Shown here piece after piece: positions 18,201 through 27,041 of a stretch of 40,156 nt of DNA. The stretch spans positions 1 to 40,156 of the forward strand of contig NZ_BBNN01000054.1 of the NCBI RefSeq assembly GCF_000829695.1, written 5' to 3'. Within the stretch, counting starts at the first letter, position 1; each line of letters begins with the position of its first letter. This stretch comes from Streptomyces sp. NBRC 110035. Its GTDB lineage: Bacteria > Actinomycetota > Actinomycetes > Streptomycetales > Streptomycetaceae. The notes beneath the pieces are model-generated. The model was given only the letters and a program-made list of their open reading frames with translations. It was not told where the DNA came from and made no database searches. A program made the position numbers and the translations under genes.

Positions 18201-19737
18201 GGAGGTAGAAGAAGAGCCGGTTGGTGACGTCGAGGTCGTCGGTGAAGACGAACGCCTTGGTGCCCAGAAGTCCCTGGGACGTGCGCTGTGCAGGGTGGTC
18301 GAGGACGCGCGGGAGGAGCATCGCTGTCTGAATGGTGGTGGACAGCACGGAGGCGCCGCTGGTCGGGTCGCTGCGCACTGCGACCATGTATTCGGCGCCC
18401 TCGTACTCCATTTCATCTGCGCCCGGTTCGATGTTGGTGACGAGTCCATCGTCAACACCGGTCAGATCGGCCATGTGGCGAACGGCGTTCGACAGCGTCG
18501 CGGACAAGCCGACGAAGGTGACCGGACTGCGCAGCGAGTGGTGCCAGCGCCGCAAGACGAGGGCTGCCTGGGCGCCGGTGGTGCCGCTGTAGGTGTGGAT
18601 CTCGTCGAGCAACATCAAGCGGGGTTTCTTGGCCGCGCCGACACCGAACAGTTTGCCCAGCGACAGGTCGGACAGGCCGCGGTTGAGCATCTCGGCCGTG
18701 GTGAACAGCACGTCCGGAGGCCGCTGGCTCATCCGATGACGGGTCAGGACCAGCACGGAGTCATCGAACACGCGCGTGCAGGTGCCGCAGGTCAGACGTT
18801 CCGTTCTGGCCCTGGCGTCCCGTTCTGACCAGAACAATGCGCCCCCGCACACGGTGTATCCGTCGCCGGGACAGGTGAAGTGAGGGCACTGAAAGCCTTC
18901 AGCCCGTTTCGTCCATGCGGAATAGGAGGCTGTCAGGCTCTTCGTACTGGTTGGGGTGTCCTTGTTGAGCACCCCTATAGTCATGGGCCGACCGTTGGCC
19001 TTCGTCCACAGGTGGTCGAGTCGCCGGGCGTTCGCAAAAGCGGTGTTGAGTTGGTCCTTGAGAAGTTCGTTGCGCGGGTAGACGGCCAGCGCACGTGTCC
19101 ATGCCGACTTGTCCTGCAGGCCCGTCAGGTAGGCGAAGGCCGGCAGGTAGAAGGCGAGTGTCTTTCCGCTGCCGGTACCGGCACCCACGACTGTGGCGGT
19201 GGTGATGTTGGACTGCAGGGCCGTGAAGATCTGACGGCTGGCACGGACCTGGAACCCGCTGAGGTCGGCGTGTTTGGGACCCCGCCGCGTCATGGCATCG
19301 ATGACCTGCCGGTAGAGGTCATGGAGAGCATCGGTGCCTTCGATGACGGCGTGTCTGGGCTGGTCGCGCCGGGGGTAGGCGCGGGGGCGCCGGGCGTAGC
19401 GGAAGTCCGAGACAAGAGCGGCACCTTGACGCCAGGCCGCGGGGTCGCCGGAAGGGAAGATCTGGCGCAGCCGGGCCAGCAGACGCAGCGTCTCGCCGTT
19501 GCGGGTACGCCACCGCGACGGCGAGATCGCATCATCGCGGATGATCAGACCCTTGTCCTCGAGGGCCTCGATTGCCTCCTGTGCGGTGTCCAGTTCGGCG
19601 CGCTTGATGAGAACGTCATCGACGTGGGTGTGCAGTTCGTCGTCGGTGAATCCGCCGTCGACAACGCCCCAGGACAGCAGGGGGTCCTCGTGTGCTTCGA
19701 GGACGTCGAGGATTTCACTCTCGGTCTCAGGAGTCAT
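15256..19737 (-). CDS. dpdJ: DpdJ, large DEAD/DEAH-box helicase with C-terminal DUF1998-like region
   Basis: The 1493-residue protein has helicase motif I GAGTGSGKT (about 180), motif II LLDEIHTY (about 379), motif III SATLSN, and motif VI QRKGRAGRSRR (about 622). This resembles the YprA/MrfA branch of superfamily 2 helicases. A Cys-rich insert between motifs I and II (CPHFTCPGDG then CGGALF then CGTCTRVF, about 283-320) looks like a zinc-binding element. The C-terminal half includes CPEHDPEG and the WLTEASIGGGGFIEAL segment, reminiscent of the DUF1998 region of such helicases. ATP hydrolysis would drive translocation on DNA. The ATG at 19737 overlaps the dpdI stop by four bases. It is in the restriction block and presumably supplies DNA unwinding or scanning to DpdK. 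Confidence 0.85.
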   Translation of the reverse strand: MTPETESEILDVLEAHEDPLLSWGVVDGGFTDDELHTHVDDVLIKRAELDTAQEAIEALEDKGLIIRDDAISPSRWRTRNGETLRLLARLRQIFPSGDPAAWRQGAALVSDFRYARRPRAYPRRDQPRHAVIEGTDALHDLYRQVIDAMTRRGPKHADLSGFQVRASRQIFTALQSNITTATVVGAGTGSGKTLAFYLPAFAYLTGLQDKSAWTRALAVYPRNELLKDQLNTAFANARRLDHLWTKANGRPMTIGVLNKDTPTSTKSLTASYSAWTKRAEGFQCPHFTCPGDGYTVCGGALFWSERDARARTERLTCGTCTRVFDDSVLVLTRHRMSQRPPDVLFTTAEMLNRGLSDLSLGKLFGVGAAKKPRLMLLDEIHTYSGTTGAQAALVLRRWHHSLRSPVTFVGLSATLSNAVRHMADLTGVDDGLVTNIEPGADEMEYEGAEYMVAVRSDPTSGASVLSTTIQTAMLLPRVLDHPAQRTSQGLLGTKAFVFTDDLDVTNRLFFYLLDAEGQRYRSPRTQQFKDPLASMRRPGQDGLTDQRRAGQVWDLPVKLGHALHRPGLNVSRTTSQDAGVDTASQLVVATASLEVGFDDPDVGAVLQHKAPRGVAAFLQRKGRAGRSRRMRPYTVVVLSDYGRDRATYEAWDALFDPVLPELVLPIRNRAVLRIQATLAMLDWLADQLQPVHRYAKLWRDLKGLADPDYPDNRKVQQTAVTILRDLLRDPGRQRSLRLWIEGALQVPEELAAEILWHPPRPLILAAVPTLARRLDNEWAIAEDHTYATGKDTMGKNPLPDFFPENLFSELALPEAYVVIPPQQSWEKEPELQAMGLAQMLREYAPGRVSRRFATRNLEHRHWIPIPYGQRETVMDLAPVLQAHHREEAATVEVGGVPTPIPIVRPDRVELQLAPPELKDASNAALVWRSQFLERGLGLVARLPLSDPIGGLIDEARFFLHAQNAHVEVRRLAVQSEASLVFARGGEARVKAQFSLDDERIGLGATYDVDGLRLTITLPEVIAPPGGIDPALRSAWFQHVLTNDPELLEQMNKFQLEWLHQTIECMLLMSAVTDGTPLPHAYQAVRETFADRLTDTLRAMFRSSDVEESESATLGRVGERLRQLLADKDIVARLDHLTDQVWNPDPAQFQAWLRQRVLATLGQAALWAAREICPEHDPEGIIVDIEPGYALDGTWRRGQVWLTEASIGGGGFIEALATRVRPDPRRFLRLIMRAVQPSTSELVDAHMRRIVRYTTERSDWLDLVAEYRGSATQADRVKNLDRIRAQLRASGIHGAEQSVVSSLANRLLRPGSTAQTDQALRTLIDEWEIQEQRLGLEISPRTWAYLMRQRHDLDAGLNLSANSSDRQRIDAIQSALWPRGWAIRSGALQSWNPYFDNLPAAPDLLRGLFTSTADLISVTDPDAVTLVRTRLAQQGSAQLIAPPEDVPALAGMLVDLSIRAIETDFLQVFPRAVEIDHRSEGSVVVTLELAEVSA

Positions 19738-20444
19738 CGCAGCCTCACCCAGAAGCGGTCCAGGATTCCCAGCCTCGACAGCCCTGCAAGGACTTCGGGG
19801 GTGAAGGAGTTCAGCGGCGTCCCGGTGGCTTCCTGAGCGCCCGTGATCACTCGGGCGAGGACCGGGTCAACGAGTTCGGAGATCTGCTGGCCGCATGCGT
19901 GGAGGCTCTCCAGCGCCGCGGCCAGCCTTGCGACGTCGCCCAACTCGGGGACGGCACGGTTTTTCAGGACGTTGAGCACGCCATGCGCCTTCTCGATCTT
20001 GATGCGGATCTCTTCCACGTCGATCCCGCTCTTGTTCAGCGTAGCGACGAGATCCTCATTGATCACCGGTACTTCGCGGTTGCGTTCAGCAGTCCATGCC
20101 TGCTCAACGCTCCCGCGAAGGCCCTTGACGAAGCCATCGGCCGCCTTGATCTGCGCCTTCAGTGCTTGCGGTGGGGTATCGGCGTCCTGGCTGGGGAGCG
20201 TTTCGGCGAGCACGTGCAGGTCTGCGGCCAGTTGGGCGGCCTGCGGACCGAGGTCTGCGTCGAAAGCCGCATGGGCTGCGCGCAGTTCGGCGACGCCTCG
20301 GCTGAGGCGCTGCATCGTCTCGATGAGCGTCTCGACCCTCTCGGCCAACTCGGCCAACTCGCCGGTGCGGCGGTTGATCTTGTTCTCGTCGTGGGCAGCG
20401 ACCGCTGCGACACGCAGACGCTGAACTTGTTCGATGAGCGTCAT
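19734..20444 (-). CDS. dpdI: DpdI-like coiled-coil protein
   Basis: The 236-residue product starts at the ATG at 20444, which overlaps the dpdH stop (ATGA) and follows a GAGGGGGG purine run; an ATG 15 nt upstream (20459) is possible. The sequence is largely helical, with heptad-like leucine spacing (ELAELAERVETLIETMQRL) suggesting a long coiled coil, and has no catalytic motif. The C-terminus (LAGLSRLGILDRFWVRL) is hydrophobic and may dock to a partner. I assign the Dpd name from its position between the dpdH ATPase and the dpdJ helicase. A structural or bridging role in the restriction complex is an inference. Confidence 0.65.
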   Translation of the reverse strand: MTLIEQVQRLRVAAVAAHDENKINRRTGELAELAERVETLIETMQRLSRGVAELRAAHAAFDADLGPQAAQLAADLHVLAETLPSQDADTPPQALKAQIKAADGFVKGLRGSVEQAWTAERNREVPVINEDLVATLNKSGIDVEEIRIKIEKAHGVLNVLKNRAVPELGDVARLAAALESLHACGQQISELVDPVLARVITGAQEATGTPLNSFTPEVLAGLSRLGILDRFWVRLR

Positions 20445-23400
20445 GCGCCCCCCTCGCATCCGGCCACGTCCATGACCTCACGGCTCAATGTCTCCAGCCC
20501 GGCCATGAGCCGCTGGAGGGTCTCGTCGTACTCGCGCTGAGCCTCCGAGGCAGGTCCGGCTTGGAGCTTTTGCTCCAGTGCGTTCACGGCTTCCAATGCA
20601 GGCTCGAGCCAGGCTCGAATGCGCAGGGCCGGCCTTTCGTCCTGGGTCATCAGGCGCAGGCGCTGATCGGCGGTGAGGGTGGACCAGGCGTTGAGGCCCT
20701 CAGTCAGGTCTGTCACCTTCTTCAGATCACTGGGTTTCACCGCCTTCGCCGCGTCGTGGAGGGCGGGCAGGTTGATCGAGTTGGCTGACTGGCCAAGCGC
20801 CGCCAGGTCGGAGAGCAGGGTGTTGAGGGCATGGGCGACCTGGGCGACGTCACCGCCGAGATCGCTCACGTCGGGTGTCAGCCGTCGGGTTTCGTCGAGC
20901 ATCGGGTCCAGCGTGGTGGTTCGCTTCTGGATGTCGTCCGCCGCTTTTCTGATCTGCTCGGGGACGTGCTCGGGCCAGGGCACCTCAGCTGCGTTGTCGC
21001 GCAATGCGCGCACAAGGCGGGGCAGGTCAATGGCCAGCGGCTTGCCAGCGCCCTGGCGGTAGGACGTCAAGCGGAGCAGTCGCTGCTGAAGGAGGTTTCG
21101 ATCCGCTTTCGGGTCGACGAAGCGGTCCTGGAGTTGTCGCATGTGGGGCCGCACGGGATCGGCCAGCTTCGGCGGGCTGGCGAAGAGCGCCCTGACCCGG
21201 CTGAGTGTGTCGCTCTTGAACGAGTCGGCGATCCCCAGGGCCTTACTGACGGACAGAAGAGCGTGCGCGAGCCGGCCCAGTTCGGCGTCGTCGCCTTCCG
21301 ACGGAAGGAGGAAAGCGGACACGCTGTCCGCCCATTCCTGGACCCTGTTCACGCACAAGCTCTGCAGCGCATCTCCTTGCGGCACGTCCTCCCAGGACCC
21401 TTTTGCGTTTACCCAGGCGAGGGCACGCAGAACGCGGACGTCCTCCACGTTGCGGTGGTCGATCGAGATCAGCGCGGTCTGCAGGGCACTGCCGTCCAGT
21501 GCGATCGAGGTTTTGGCATCAAAGCTCGGCGTGAATTCCGCCCTTGCCTTGGTCCAGTCTCCGCTGTCTCCTCCGTATCCGTCTTCGAGTCCCAGACAGC
21601 CGATGACGGCGGTGTGCACGATCTTCCGGAGATCGTTGCGGTGGCTCTGCACAAGCTGGCCGGTCTTGTGCCATTCGTCGACCGCCTGGACCAGAGTCGG
21701 CTTCGAAGCCGCCGGGGACGGACGCGCGGGTGCCGACGTGGGCGGGGGCGGCGTCGGGGGGGCCACCACAATCGGTGTCTGCGTACCGTTCAAGGGCAGG
21801 ACGGGTTCTTGCACTGCCGGCCGATGCGGGAGGGTCTGCTGCTCGGTTATGAGGTCAGGCAGGGGCGGGATGGCGAATGCTTCGTGGATCGTCGGGTGAA
21901 GGTTCTGCGGCCCGTGGCCTGGTCCCCAGAAACGCACCATCCGCACGCGACGCTCGGAGAGTTCGGGGTCACCTGGCGTGCGCAGCCGGACCTGGTCCTC
22001 GACGTTGTCGAGGATGTCCAGCGCACCGGTGCGGAAGTCGCTCTCGAATCCGGTGCTGGGAAAGCGGCCTTCGTCGAGTTCGGTCTGGTCGCGGTGGAGG
22101 ACGGGGCGCAGGACGCGGGTCAGCACGTCGCGGGCGACGAAGGCATCACCCTTGGACTGGCTGCGGATGGCCCGATCGAGTGCCGTCCTGCTGAACGGGA
22201 ACAGGCCGACGCCTTCAACCTCCCCGAACGCCTGGTGGCACTTGTCCCGGACGGGGCACTGCTGACAGTGGTTGGGCTCCGGGCGCTCGTCCGTGCGGTG
22301 CTTGTCGATCTCCTGGGAGCCGACGCGTACTGCGTTGAGGTAACGGGCGGCGAACCGTGCGGGGTCGAACGGGGCTGTCATATCCGCGGGAAGTTCAAGA
22401 TCGAAGACCTTGTAGGTCCGCGTGTACACCGTCTCCGGCATCTGGTTGACGAAGTAACCAGTGGTGACGGCCATGACGACACGCATTGGGCACAGGGCGA
22501 GCGTCTCGGTGGGCAGCAGGGTGATTGCGTCGATGAGGCCGCCCTGGATGCCTTGGAAGATCGAGAAGTCCTCGATCAGGAGGAGGAGTTCCAGCCCCTG
22601 CCTTTGCAGGTCGAGGCGTAGTTCGACGAGGAGTTGCTTGAGGTCGTCTCCCCCGATCCCGAAGACCTCGCTGACCGCCGGCCCGAGTTGCTCGTTGAGC
22701 ATCTTCGCTGCCAGGTCCCGCAGGGGGGCGTCGCTGGCGAGTGCGCTGGCGACACTGGCGGCGTCGACTCCGGCCCTGCTGACATCGTCGACCGAGAGGT
22801 CCAGGTCTGCCGCGGTAAAGCCGAACGCGTCCTCCTTGTCCTCGGAACCCTTGCCGGAGAGCTTTTCCCGGACCAGACGCGCGATGGGACCGTTGTCGGT
22901 GAGCAGTCGCCTGCGGAAGACGAGGTCGCCCAGCAGTGCGGGCAGGCCCTCCGCGGAGGCGAGGAAGGCGCGGAGGTCGTTCTCCTCGGGTGTGCCGTCT
23001 TTGTCTGCTCCGCGGGTCTCGACCAGGACAGCCAACTCGTTGCGCAGGCGCAGTTGTGCTGTGGTTTCGTCCGCGGCAGCGTCCGAAGCAGCGGCGACCT
23101 TGGCACGCACCTCCGCGGCGCGTTCGCTGGTGGCGTGTTCCAGGATGAGTTCGAGGATCCCGCGCAGCGACATGCGGTGTTTGGGGACAAAGATCAGCCG
23201 AGTCGCGTCGTTGGGCTTCAGGTTGATGCGAAGCCAGCGGATCAAGTGCGACTTGCCTGTGCCCGACTTCCCGAGGATGGGGATGATGGGCTGGTCCGCC
23301 GGCAGTTCCTCGACGGCGCGCCGCAGGTTGTGTTCGTCGACGATGGTGCCGCCGACAGCGCTGTCCACCCGGTCGCGCAGGAGGATCGGGATCGAGGTGT

Positions 23401-23509
23401 GCGTGGCGAGGAAGACCCCGTTGGAGGTGCTCTCCGCCTCGACTGGAATGATGGCCGGGGCCTCACGGGCCTCCCAGCATGCAGCAGGAAGAGTGCCCCG
23501 CCAGGTCAT
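20441..23509 (-). CDS. dpdH: DpdH-like large P-loop ATPase
   Basis: The product is 1022 residues from ATG 23509, with an excellent AAGGAGG site 6 nt upstream inside dpdG. The frame is open further upstream but without support. The N-terminal ATPase has Walker A ILGKSGTGKSHL (about 80), Walker B LLLLIEDFSIF (about 306) and a small Cys cluster HCQQCPVRDKC (about 416-426) that may bind zinc or Fe-S. A Pro/Ala-rich linker (about 570-600) separates it from a long helical C-terminal half ending in coiled coil. It resembles AAA-type ATPases of phage-defence complexes. The Dpd name rests on its size, ATPase motifs and position. It is translationally coupled to both neighbours and likely acts in restriction. 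Confidence 0.75.
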   Translation of the reverse strand: MTWRGTLPAACWEAREAPAIIPVEAESTSNGVFLATHTSIPILLRDRVDSAVGGTIVDEHNLRRAVEELPADQPIIPILGKSGTGKSHLIRWLRINLKPNDATRLIFVPKHRMSLRGILELILEHATSERAAEVRAKVAAASDAAADETTAQLRLRNELAVLVETRGADKDGTPEENDLRAFLASAEGLPALLGDLVFRRRLLTDNGPIARLVREKLSGKGSEDKEDAFGFTAADLDLSVDDVSRAGVDAASVASALASDAPLRDLAAKMLNEQLGPAVSEVFGIGGDDLKQLLVELRLDLQRQGLELLLLIEDFSIFQGIQGGLIDAITLLPTETLALCPMRVVMAVTTGYFVNQMPETVYTRTYKVFDLELPADMTAPFDPARFAARYLNAVRVGSQEIDKHRTDERPEPNHCQQCPVRDKCHQAFGEVEGVGLFPFSRTALDRAIRSQSKGDAFVARDVLTRVLRPVLHRDQTELDEGRFPSTGFESDFRTGALDILDNVEDQVRLRTPGDPELSERRVRMVRFWGPGHGPQNLHPTIHEAFAIPPLPDLITEQQTLPHRPAVQEPVLPLNGTQTPIVVAPPTPPPPTSAPARPSPAASKPTLVQAVDEWHKTGQLVQSHRNDLRKIVHTAVIGCLGLEDGYGGDSGDWTKARAEFTPSFDAKTSIALDGSALQTALISIDHRNVEDVRVLRALAWVNAKGSWEDVPQGDALQSLCVNRVQEWADSVSAFLLPSEGDDAELGRLAHALLSVSKALGIADSFKSDTLSRVRALFASPPKLADPVRPHMRQLQDRFVDPKADRNLLQQRLLRLTSYRQGAGKPLAIDLPRLVRALRDNAAEVPWPEHVPEQIRKAADDIQKRTTTLDPMLDETRRLTPDVSDLGGDVAQVAHALNTLLSDLAALGQSANSINLPALHDAAKAVKPSDLKKVTDLTEGLNAWSTLTADQRLRLMTQDERPALRIRAWLEPALEAVNALEQKLQAGPASEAQREYDETLQRLMAGLETLSREVMDVAGCEGGA

Positions 23510-24429
23510 CGTTTTCCTCCTTGAACCAGGGTGACGTGTGTTTGACGTTGGCTGTCGAATCGCGACAGCCGGATGCCGTCGGCGTCCGGCAGGGTGTCGA
23601 AGACGAGTCGGCCGCGGTCTTGCAAGATGCGCAGCGCCTGGCCTACCGAACTGTCGGCACAGTCTTGTGCGATGCCCGGGTCGGGGTCTCCGTCGGGAAG
23701 GTACGCCACGAGGGAGGCGCGGACGAGACCGCCGTACAGCACAGGCAGTTTGGCCGCCAACTGGCCCAGGAATTCGGCGATGGGCATCTGTCCGGCAGGC
23801 AATTCGTCCAAGACGTCGTTGATCGCCACGACGGGGAGGGGCACAAGTCCCGATCTGGCCTGTACGAGCGAAGGCGCCGCGAGGCCAAGTGCCTGTCCCC
23901 ATCGGGTGACGGCACCCCAGCGTGTGTCGTTGGTGATGGCCCAGGTTTCATTGTCCGGGTCCGGGAACTGCGCGTGCTGGAGGGCCTGAACGCCGCTGGT
24001 CCACGACAAGGGACGCCCGAGCGCATCCTGCGCGAGGAACCACGACATCGCTCTCAGCAGATCACGTGCCCCGCCGGTGAGGCTCTCTCCCGGGCCGGTC
24101 TGCCACGGGTCTCCGTCTCGGTCCAGATCGAGGGCATGCTTTTGAAGTGTCCGGCGGAACGCCGCCGGCGACAGGGTGCCTCCTGTGGCAGCGACAGTGT
24201 CGCTCACGGTGATCACACCGGCCGTGTCGCTGCAGAGCATCCCGATTGCCCGGAAGGTGTACACGGTGTGCGCGACACCTTCAAAGGAGAAACTGTCCTC
24301 GTTCAGGCCTGGCGGTCTGAACGCCTCGATCAACTCTTCCTCGGTCCAGACCCGTCGAGATCCGGTAAGGAAGTTGATGATGGAGCGGCCAAGCGCCGGA
24401 AGGCTGCGCGGTGGGTTCAGAACAGCCAT
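23506..24429 (-). CDS. dpdG: DpdG-like protein
   Basis: The 307-residue protein has no recognised catalytic motif. The first roughly 90 residues (LGRSIINFLTGSR, WTEEELIEAF, TFRAIGMLCSD) have the look of a winged-helix domain, and the rest is mixed alpha/beta. The ATG at 24429 shares one base with the dpdF stop (TGATG) and has an AGGAG site upstream. The stop overlaps dpdH (ATGA). The Dpd assignment is from gene order between the RecQ-like helicase and the large ATPase. A DNA-binding or adaptor role is a guess based on the winged-helix impression. Confidence 0.6.
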   Translation of the reverse strand: MAVLNPPRSLPALGRSIINFLTGSRRVWTEEELIEAFRPPGLNEDSFSFEGVAHTVYTFRAIGMLCSDTAGVITVSDTVAATGGTLSPAAFRRTLQKHALDLDRDGDPWQTGPGESLTGGARDLLRAMSWFLAQDALGRPLSWTSGVQALQHAQFPDPDNETWAITNDTRWGAVTRWGQALGLAAPSLVQARSGLVPLPVVAINDVLDELPAGQMPIAEFLGQLAAKLPVLYGGLVRASLVAYLPDGDPDPGIAQDCADSSVGQALRILQDRGRLVFDTLPDADGIRLSRFDSQRQTHVTLVQGGKR

Positions 24430-27041
24430 CAGAGTCTCCTGAGGAAGTCGTCAATGGTCCAGTGAGGGCTGCGGATGCTTTTGATGAGGGCATCTGGATA
24501 GGCCGGGTCGGGCATGTCTTCCGGGACGACCACGACGCGCAGCGGTCCGCTGGTGGGGGCGAGCCACGACAGGGGCGGCGTCTGCCCGTGGTCCATCAGG
24601 ATCAGACTCGGCACCGAGAGGCGCGCAGGTACCCCGCCGGTGCGCAGGGGGTCCACGACGACCAGGCCCTCGTCGGCGAACCGCGAGGCCGTACGGATGG
24701 CCGGGAGCCCAAGCAGTGCGTCGGGGGCGACGATGCCGCGTACGCCGTTGGTGACGCATGACTGGATGAGGTTGCTCAGGGCAGTTCTGAGGCGTCCGCT
24801 GGAGTAGGTGACCACGATGCTGGGGTGGCCAGCGGCCAGGTTCGCCAGGGCCGCGCTGGGGCTTCTGCCGAGATCTGGCATGAGCGCTTCTGCGACGAGG
24901 GGACGCGCGGTGTGCAAGATGGGCTGGTGCGCGTGCCCCTCTGCCGGGCATCCGGAGCACGCGGGCGCCACGTTCTGGCTGGCCCCCATCGCACCTATGC
25001 CCGTGTAGGTGTACTCCTCACTCAGTACGCGTCCCCAGCATTCTCTTCTTTCCAGCAGGCGGGTGATGCGCGCCGTTGAGGTTGCTTCGGCGTTCTTGAT
25101 CTCCGCGCGGGTCCGCTGCAGGGCAGCCTCGAGAGTCTCTTGGTCCAGGTTGGCCACGTGCGGTCTGAGCCGTACCGGGACGTGGCTCACGAAGGCCGTC
25201 CACTCCTTGTCGAACCGTGCTTGCCACGCCTGCTCGGACTCGCCGGGTATGCGTTCGACCACCGGAGGGGCCAGCCTTGTGATGGTGATGAGGTTGGCAC
25301 GTTCCATAAGGACGAGCGTGTTGCGGTTCCACAGTTGATTGGCGTCCGAGGGCTCGTCGCCGTGCTCGGGTACCACCGTGGTGTCCAAGACCAGACCGTT
25401 GCCCGCCTCCTTCGGGGACAGGTCCTGATCCCGCATGGCTTGCCATCGGTTCCACGCCTTGACGTCCCCGATCACGGTCGCGTTTTCGACTTGCTGGCCT
25501 TCGGCCGCGTCAGGGAGGGCGGGAAGCCAGACAGACAGCGCCGCGTGGCCGTCACGTCCCGCGCGGCCGACTTCCTGGTAGAAGCGGTCGACCGAGGCGG
25601 GGACGCACGCATGCACCACGGTACGGACGTCGCTCTGGTCCACCCCCAGACCGAAAGCGCTGGTGCCGACCACGATGTCGGTCGTTGTCGGCCCGTCGTC
25701 GCCGGACCATCCACGCATGATGCCAAGACGCTCAGCAGAACCGAGGCCTCCGTGGAAAACGGCGGTGCGTGCAAACCCGGCGGCCCGCAGACGCTCAGCG
25801 ATGGTCCTGGCGGGCTCCTTCTTGGTGGTGTAGATGATCGCCGGCCGCGGAAGGTGGTGCATCGCTTCGACAAGGCGTTCCATCCGGGCACCGGAGGACG
25901 TGGTAGTGCCCAGGAAGTACCGCAGTTCGGAGCGCAGAAAGGTCGACCCGACGAACAGTGACTCGGCGCTGCCCGCGAAGAGTTGATCGTTGAGTTGGAG
26001 GCTGGGCGCCGACAGCGTTGCGGACAGAAGTGTGACGCGTGGCGGGGGGTGCCCGGCCCCGGTGGCGAGTTCTCGCAGTTCTCCCACGAGCGAGGCGACG
26101 ATCTGGAACTCCGGACGAAAGCTCAAGCCCCACAGGCGTACCAGGTGCGCCTCGTCGATGACCAGGTTGGTGAGTTGGCCGGACGCTGCAAGGGTGCGCA
26201 GCGTCGCGGTGAATCCGCGTACAAGGGCTTCGGGGGAAGTGAGGAGGATCCGCTGCCTTCCCTCGCGCAGGCGTTCCTTGATGGCTGCGCGTTCCTCGCT
26301 GACGCGGTCGCTGTGATAGGCCAGTTCGCGGGGGAGCACGGACGCCGGGAATCGTTTGCGCATGTGGCGTTCCTGGTCGAGCGCCAGGGCGATGGTGGGC
26401 AGCACCACGATGGTGGTTCCGCGCTGCCGGAGCAGCCCAGGGGCCAGACCGACGAGGGATTTACCCGTGCCGGTGGGCAGGACGACGTGCAGGGTGGATG
26501 CCGGATCGGCCAGGGAGGCGGTCCGCACCGCGCTGGCTTGGCTGCGTGAGCGGTAGTGATCGATGTCGGGAGCGATCGCGTGCAGGGCTGGATCGACGGG
26601 CACCGGACTGTTCGGGCGAGCGCTGGTCTCCACCGTCGTGTTGTCGGCGAAGACGAACGGACCGGGGCTTGCGCAGGCGAGATCGATCCAGCGGGGGTCG
26701 CCGTGGAGCCAGTCAGGCGTCCAGGCGTCGCCGAGGCGCACGGTGTGCCGTGTGGCGCCGAACCGTTCGACACGCAGGTGCGCTCGCTGGAGCGCCTGCA
26801 GGTCGATTCCGCGGTCGTGGAGGTTGATCTCCAGTTCGTGGTGGCGCTGGCCCGTCACGCCGGCTTGATGGCGGAGCATCTGAGCCAGCAGGGCGGCGAT
26901 GTCGCCGCTGAAGGCGGGCCCGGCAAGGGGTGAGCGCCAGGCATCGGCGAACCGGCGGTGGGGGCCGGTGAGCTGTTCTGTCGATGCCTCCTTTCCCAGG
27001 ACCATGCGCTGGATGATGTCGAGTTGAGCGGTCACACGCAC
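24429..27041 (-). CDS. dpdF: DpdF, RecQ-like DNA helicase
   Basis: The 870-residue protein has superfamily 2 motifs of the RecQ type. These are motif I VLPTGTGKSLVGLA (about 189), DEAH box VIDEAHLVRLWG (about 294), LSATLSAP, and then GTSAFGLGVDQSDVR with FYQEVGRAGRDG (about 458-500), which is diagnostic of RecQ. A Cys pair, CSGCPAEGH (about 695), may bind zinc. The N-terminal 150 residues and the C-terminal 170 residues are system-specific extensions. The GTG at 27041 has a GGAG site 8 nt upstream and overlaps the end of dpdE by 10 nt; GTG 27035 (GTGA overlap) is an alternative. As a 3'-5' translocase it should feed DNA to the restriction complex. Confidence 0.88.
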   Translation of the reverse strand: MRVTAQLDIIQRMVLGKEASTEQLTGPHRRFADAWRSPLAGPAFSGDIAALLAQMLRHQAGVTGQRHHELEINLHDRGIDLQALQRAHLRVERFGATRHTVRLGDAWTPDWLHGDPRWIDLACASPGPFVFADNTTVETSARPNSPVPVDPALHAIAPDIDHYRSRSQASAVRTASLADPASTLHVVLPTGTGKSLVGLAPGLLRQRGTTIVVLPTIALALDQERHMRKRFPASVLPRELAYHSDRVSEERAAIKERLREGRQRILLTSPEALVRGFTATLRTLAASGQLTNLVIDEAHLVRLWGLSFRPEFQIVASLVGELRELATGAGHPPPRVTLLSATLSAPSLQLNDQLFAGSAESLFVGSTFLRSELRYFLGTTTSSGARMERLVEAMHHLPRPAIIYTTKKEPARTIAERLRAAGFARTAVFHGGLGSAERLGIMRGWSGDDGPTTTDIVVGTSAFGLGVDQSDVRTVVHACVPASVDRFYQEVGRAGRDGHAALSVWLPALPDAAEGQQVENATVIGDVKAWNRWQAMRDQDLSPKEAGNGLVLDTTVVPEHGDEPSDANQLWNRNTLVLMERANLITITRLAPPVVERIPGESEQAWQARFDKEWTAFVSHVPVRLRPHVANLDQETLEAALQRTRAEIKNAEATSTARITRLLERRECWGRVLSEEYTYTGIGAMGASQNVAPACSGCPAEGHAHQPILHTARPLVAEALMPDLGRSPSAALANLAAGHPSIVVTYSSGRLRTALSNLIQSCVTNGVRGIVAPDALLGLPAIRTASRFADEGLVVVDPLRTGGVPARLSVPSLILMDHGQTPPLSWLAPTSGPLRVVVVPEDMPDPAYPDALIKSIRSPHWTIDDFLRRL

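Noticed and set aside
20445..23902. Long N-terminal extensions of dpdH (and likewise of dpdE, dpdA and dpdD)
   Set aside because: The extra codons are antisense or shadow reading of the preceding gene; ATGA/GTGA overlaps and ribosome sites support the shorter starts.
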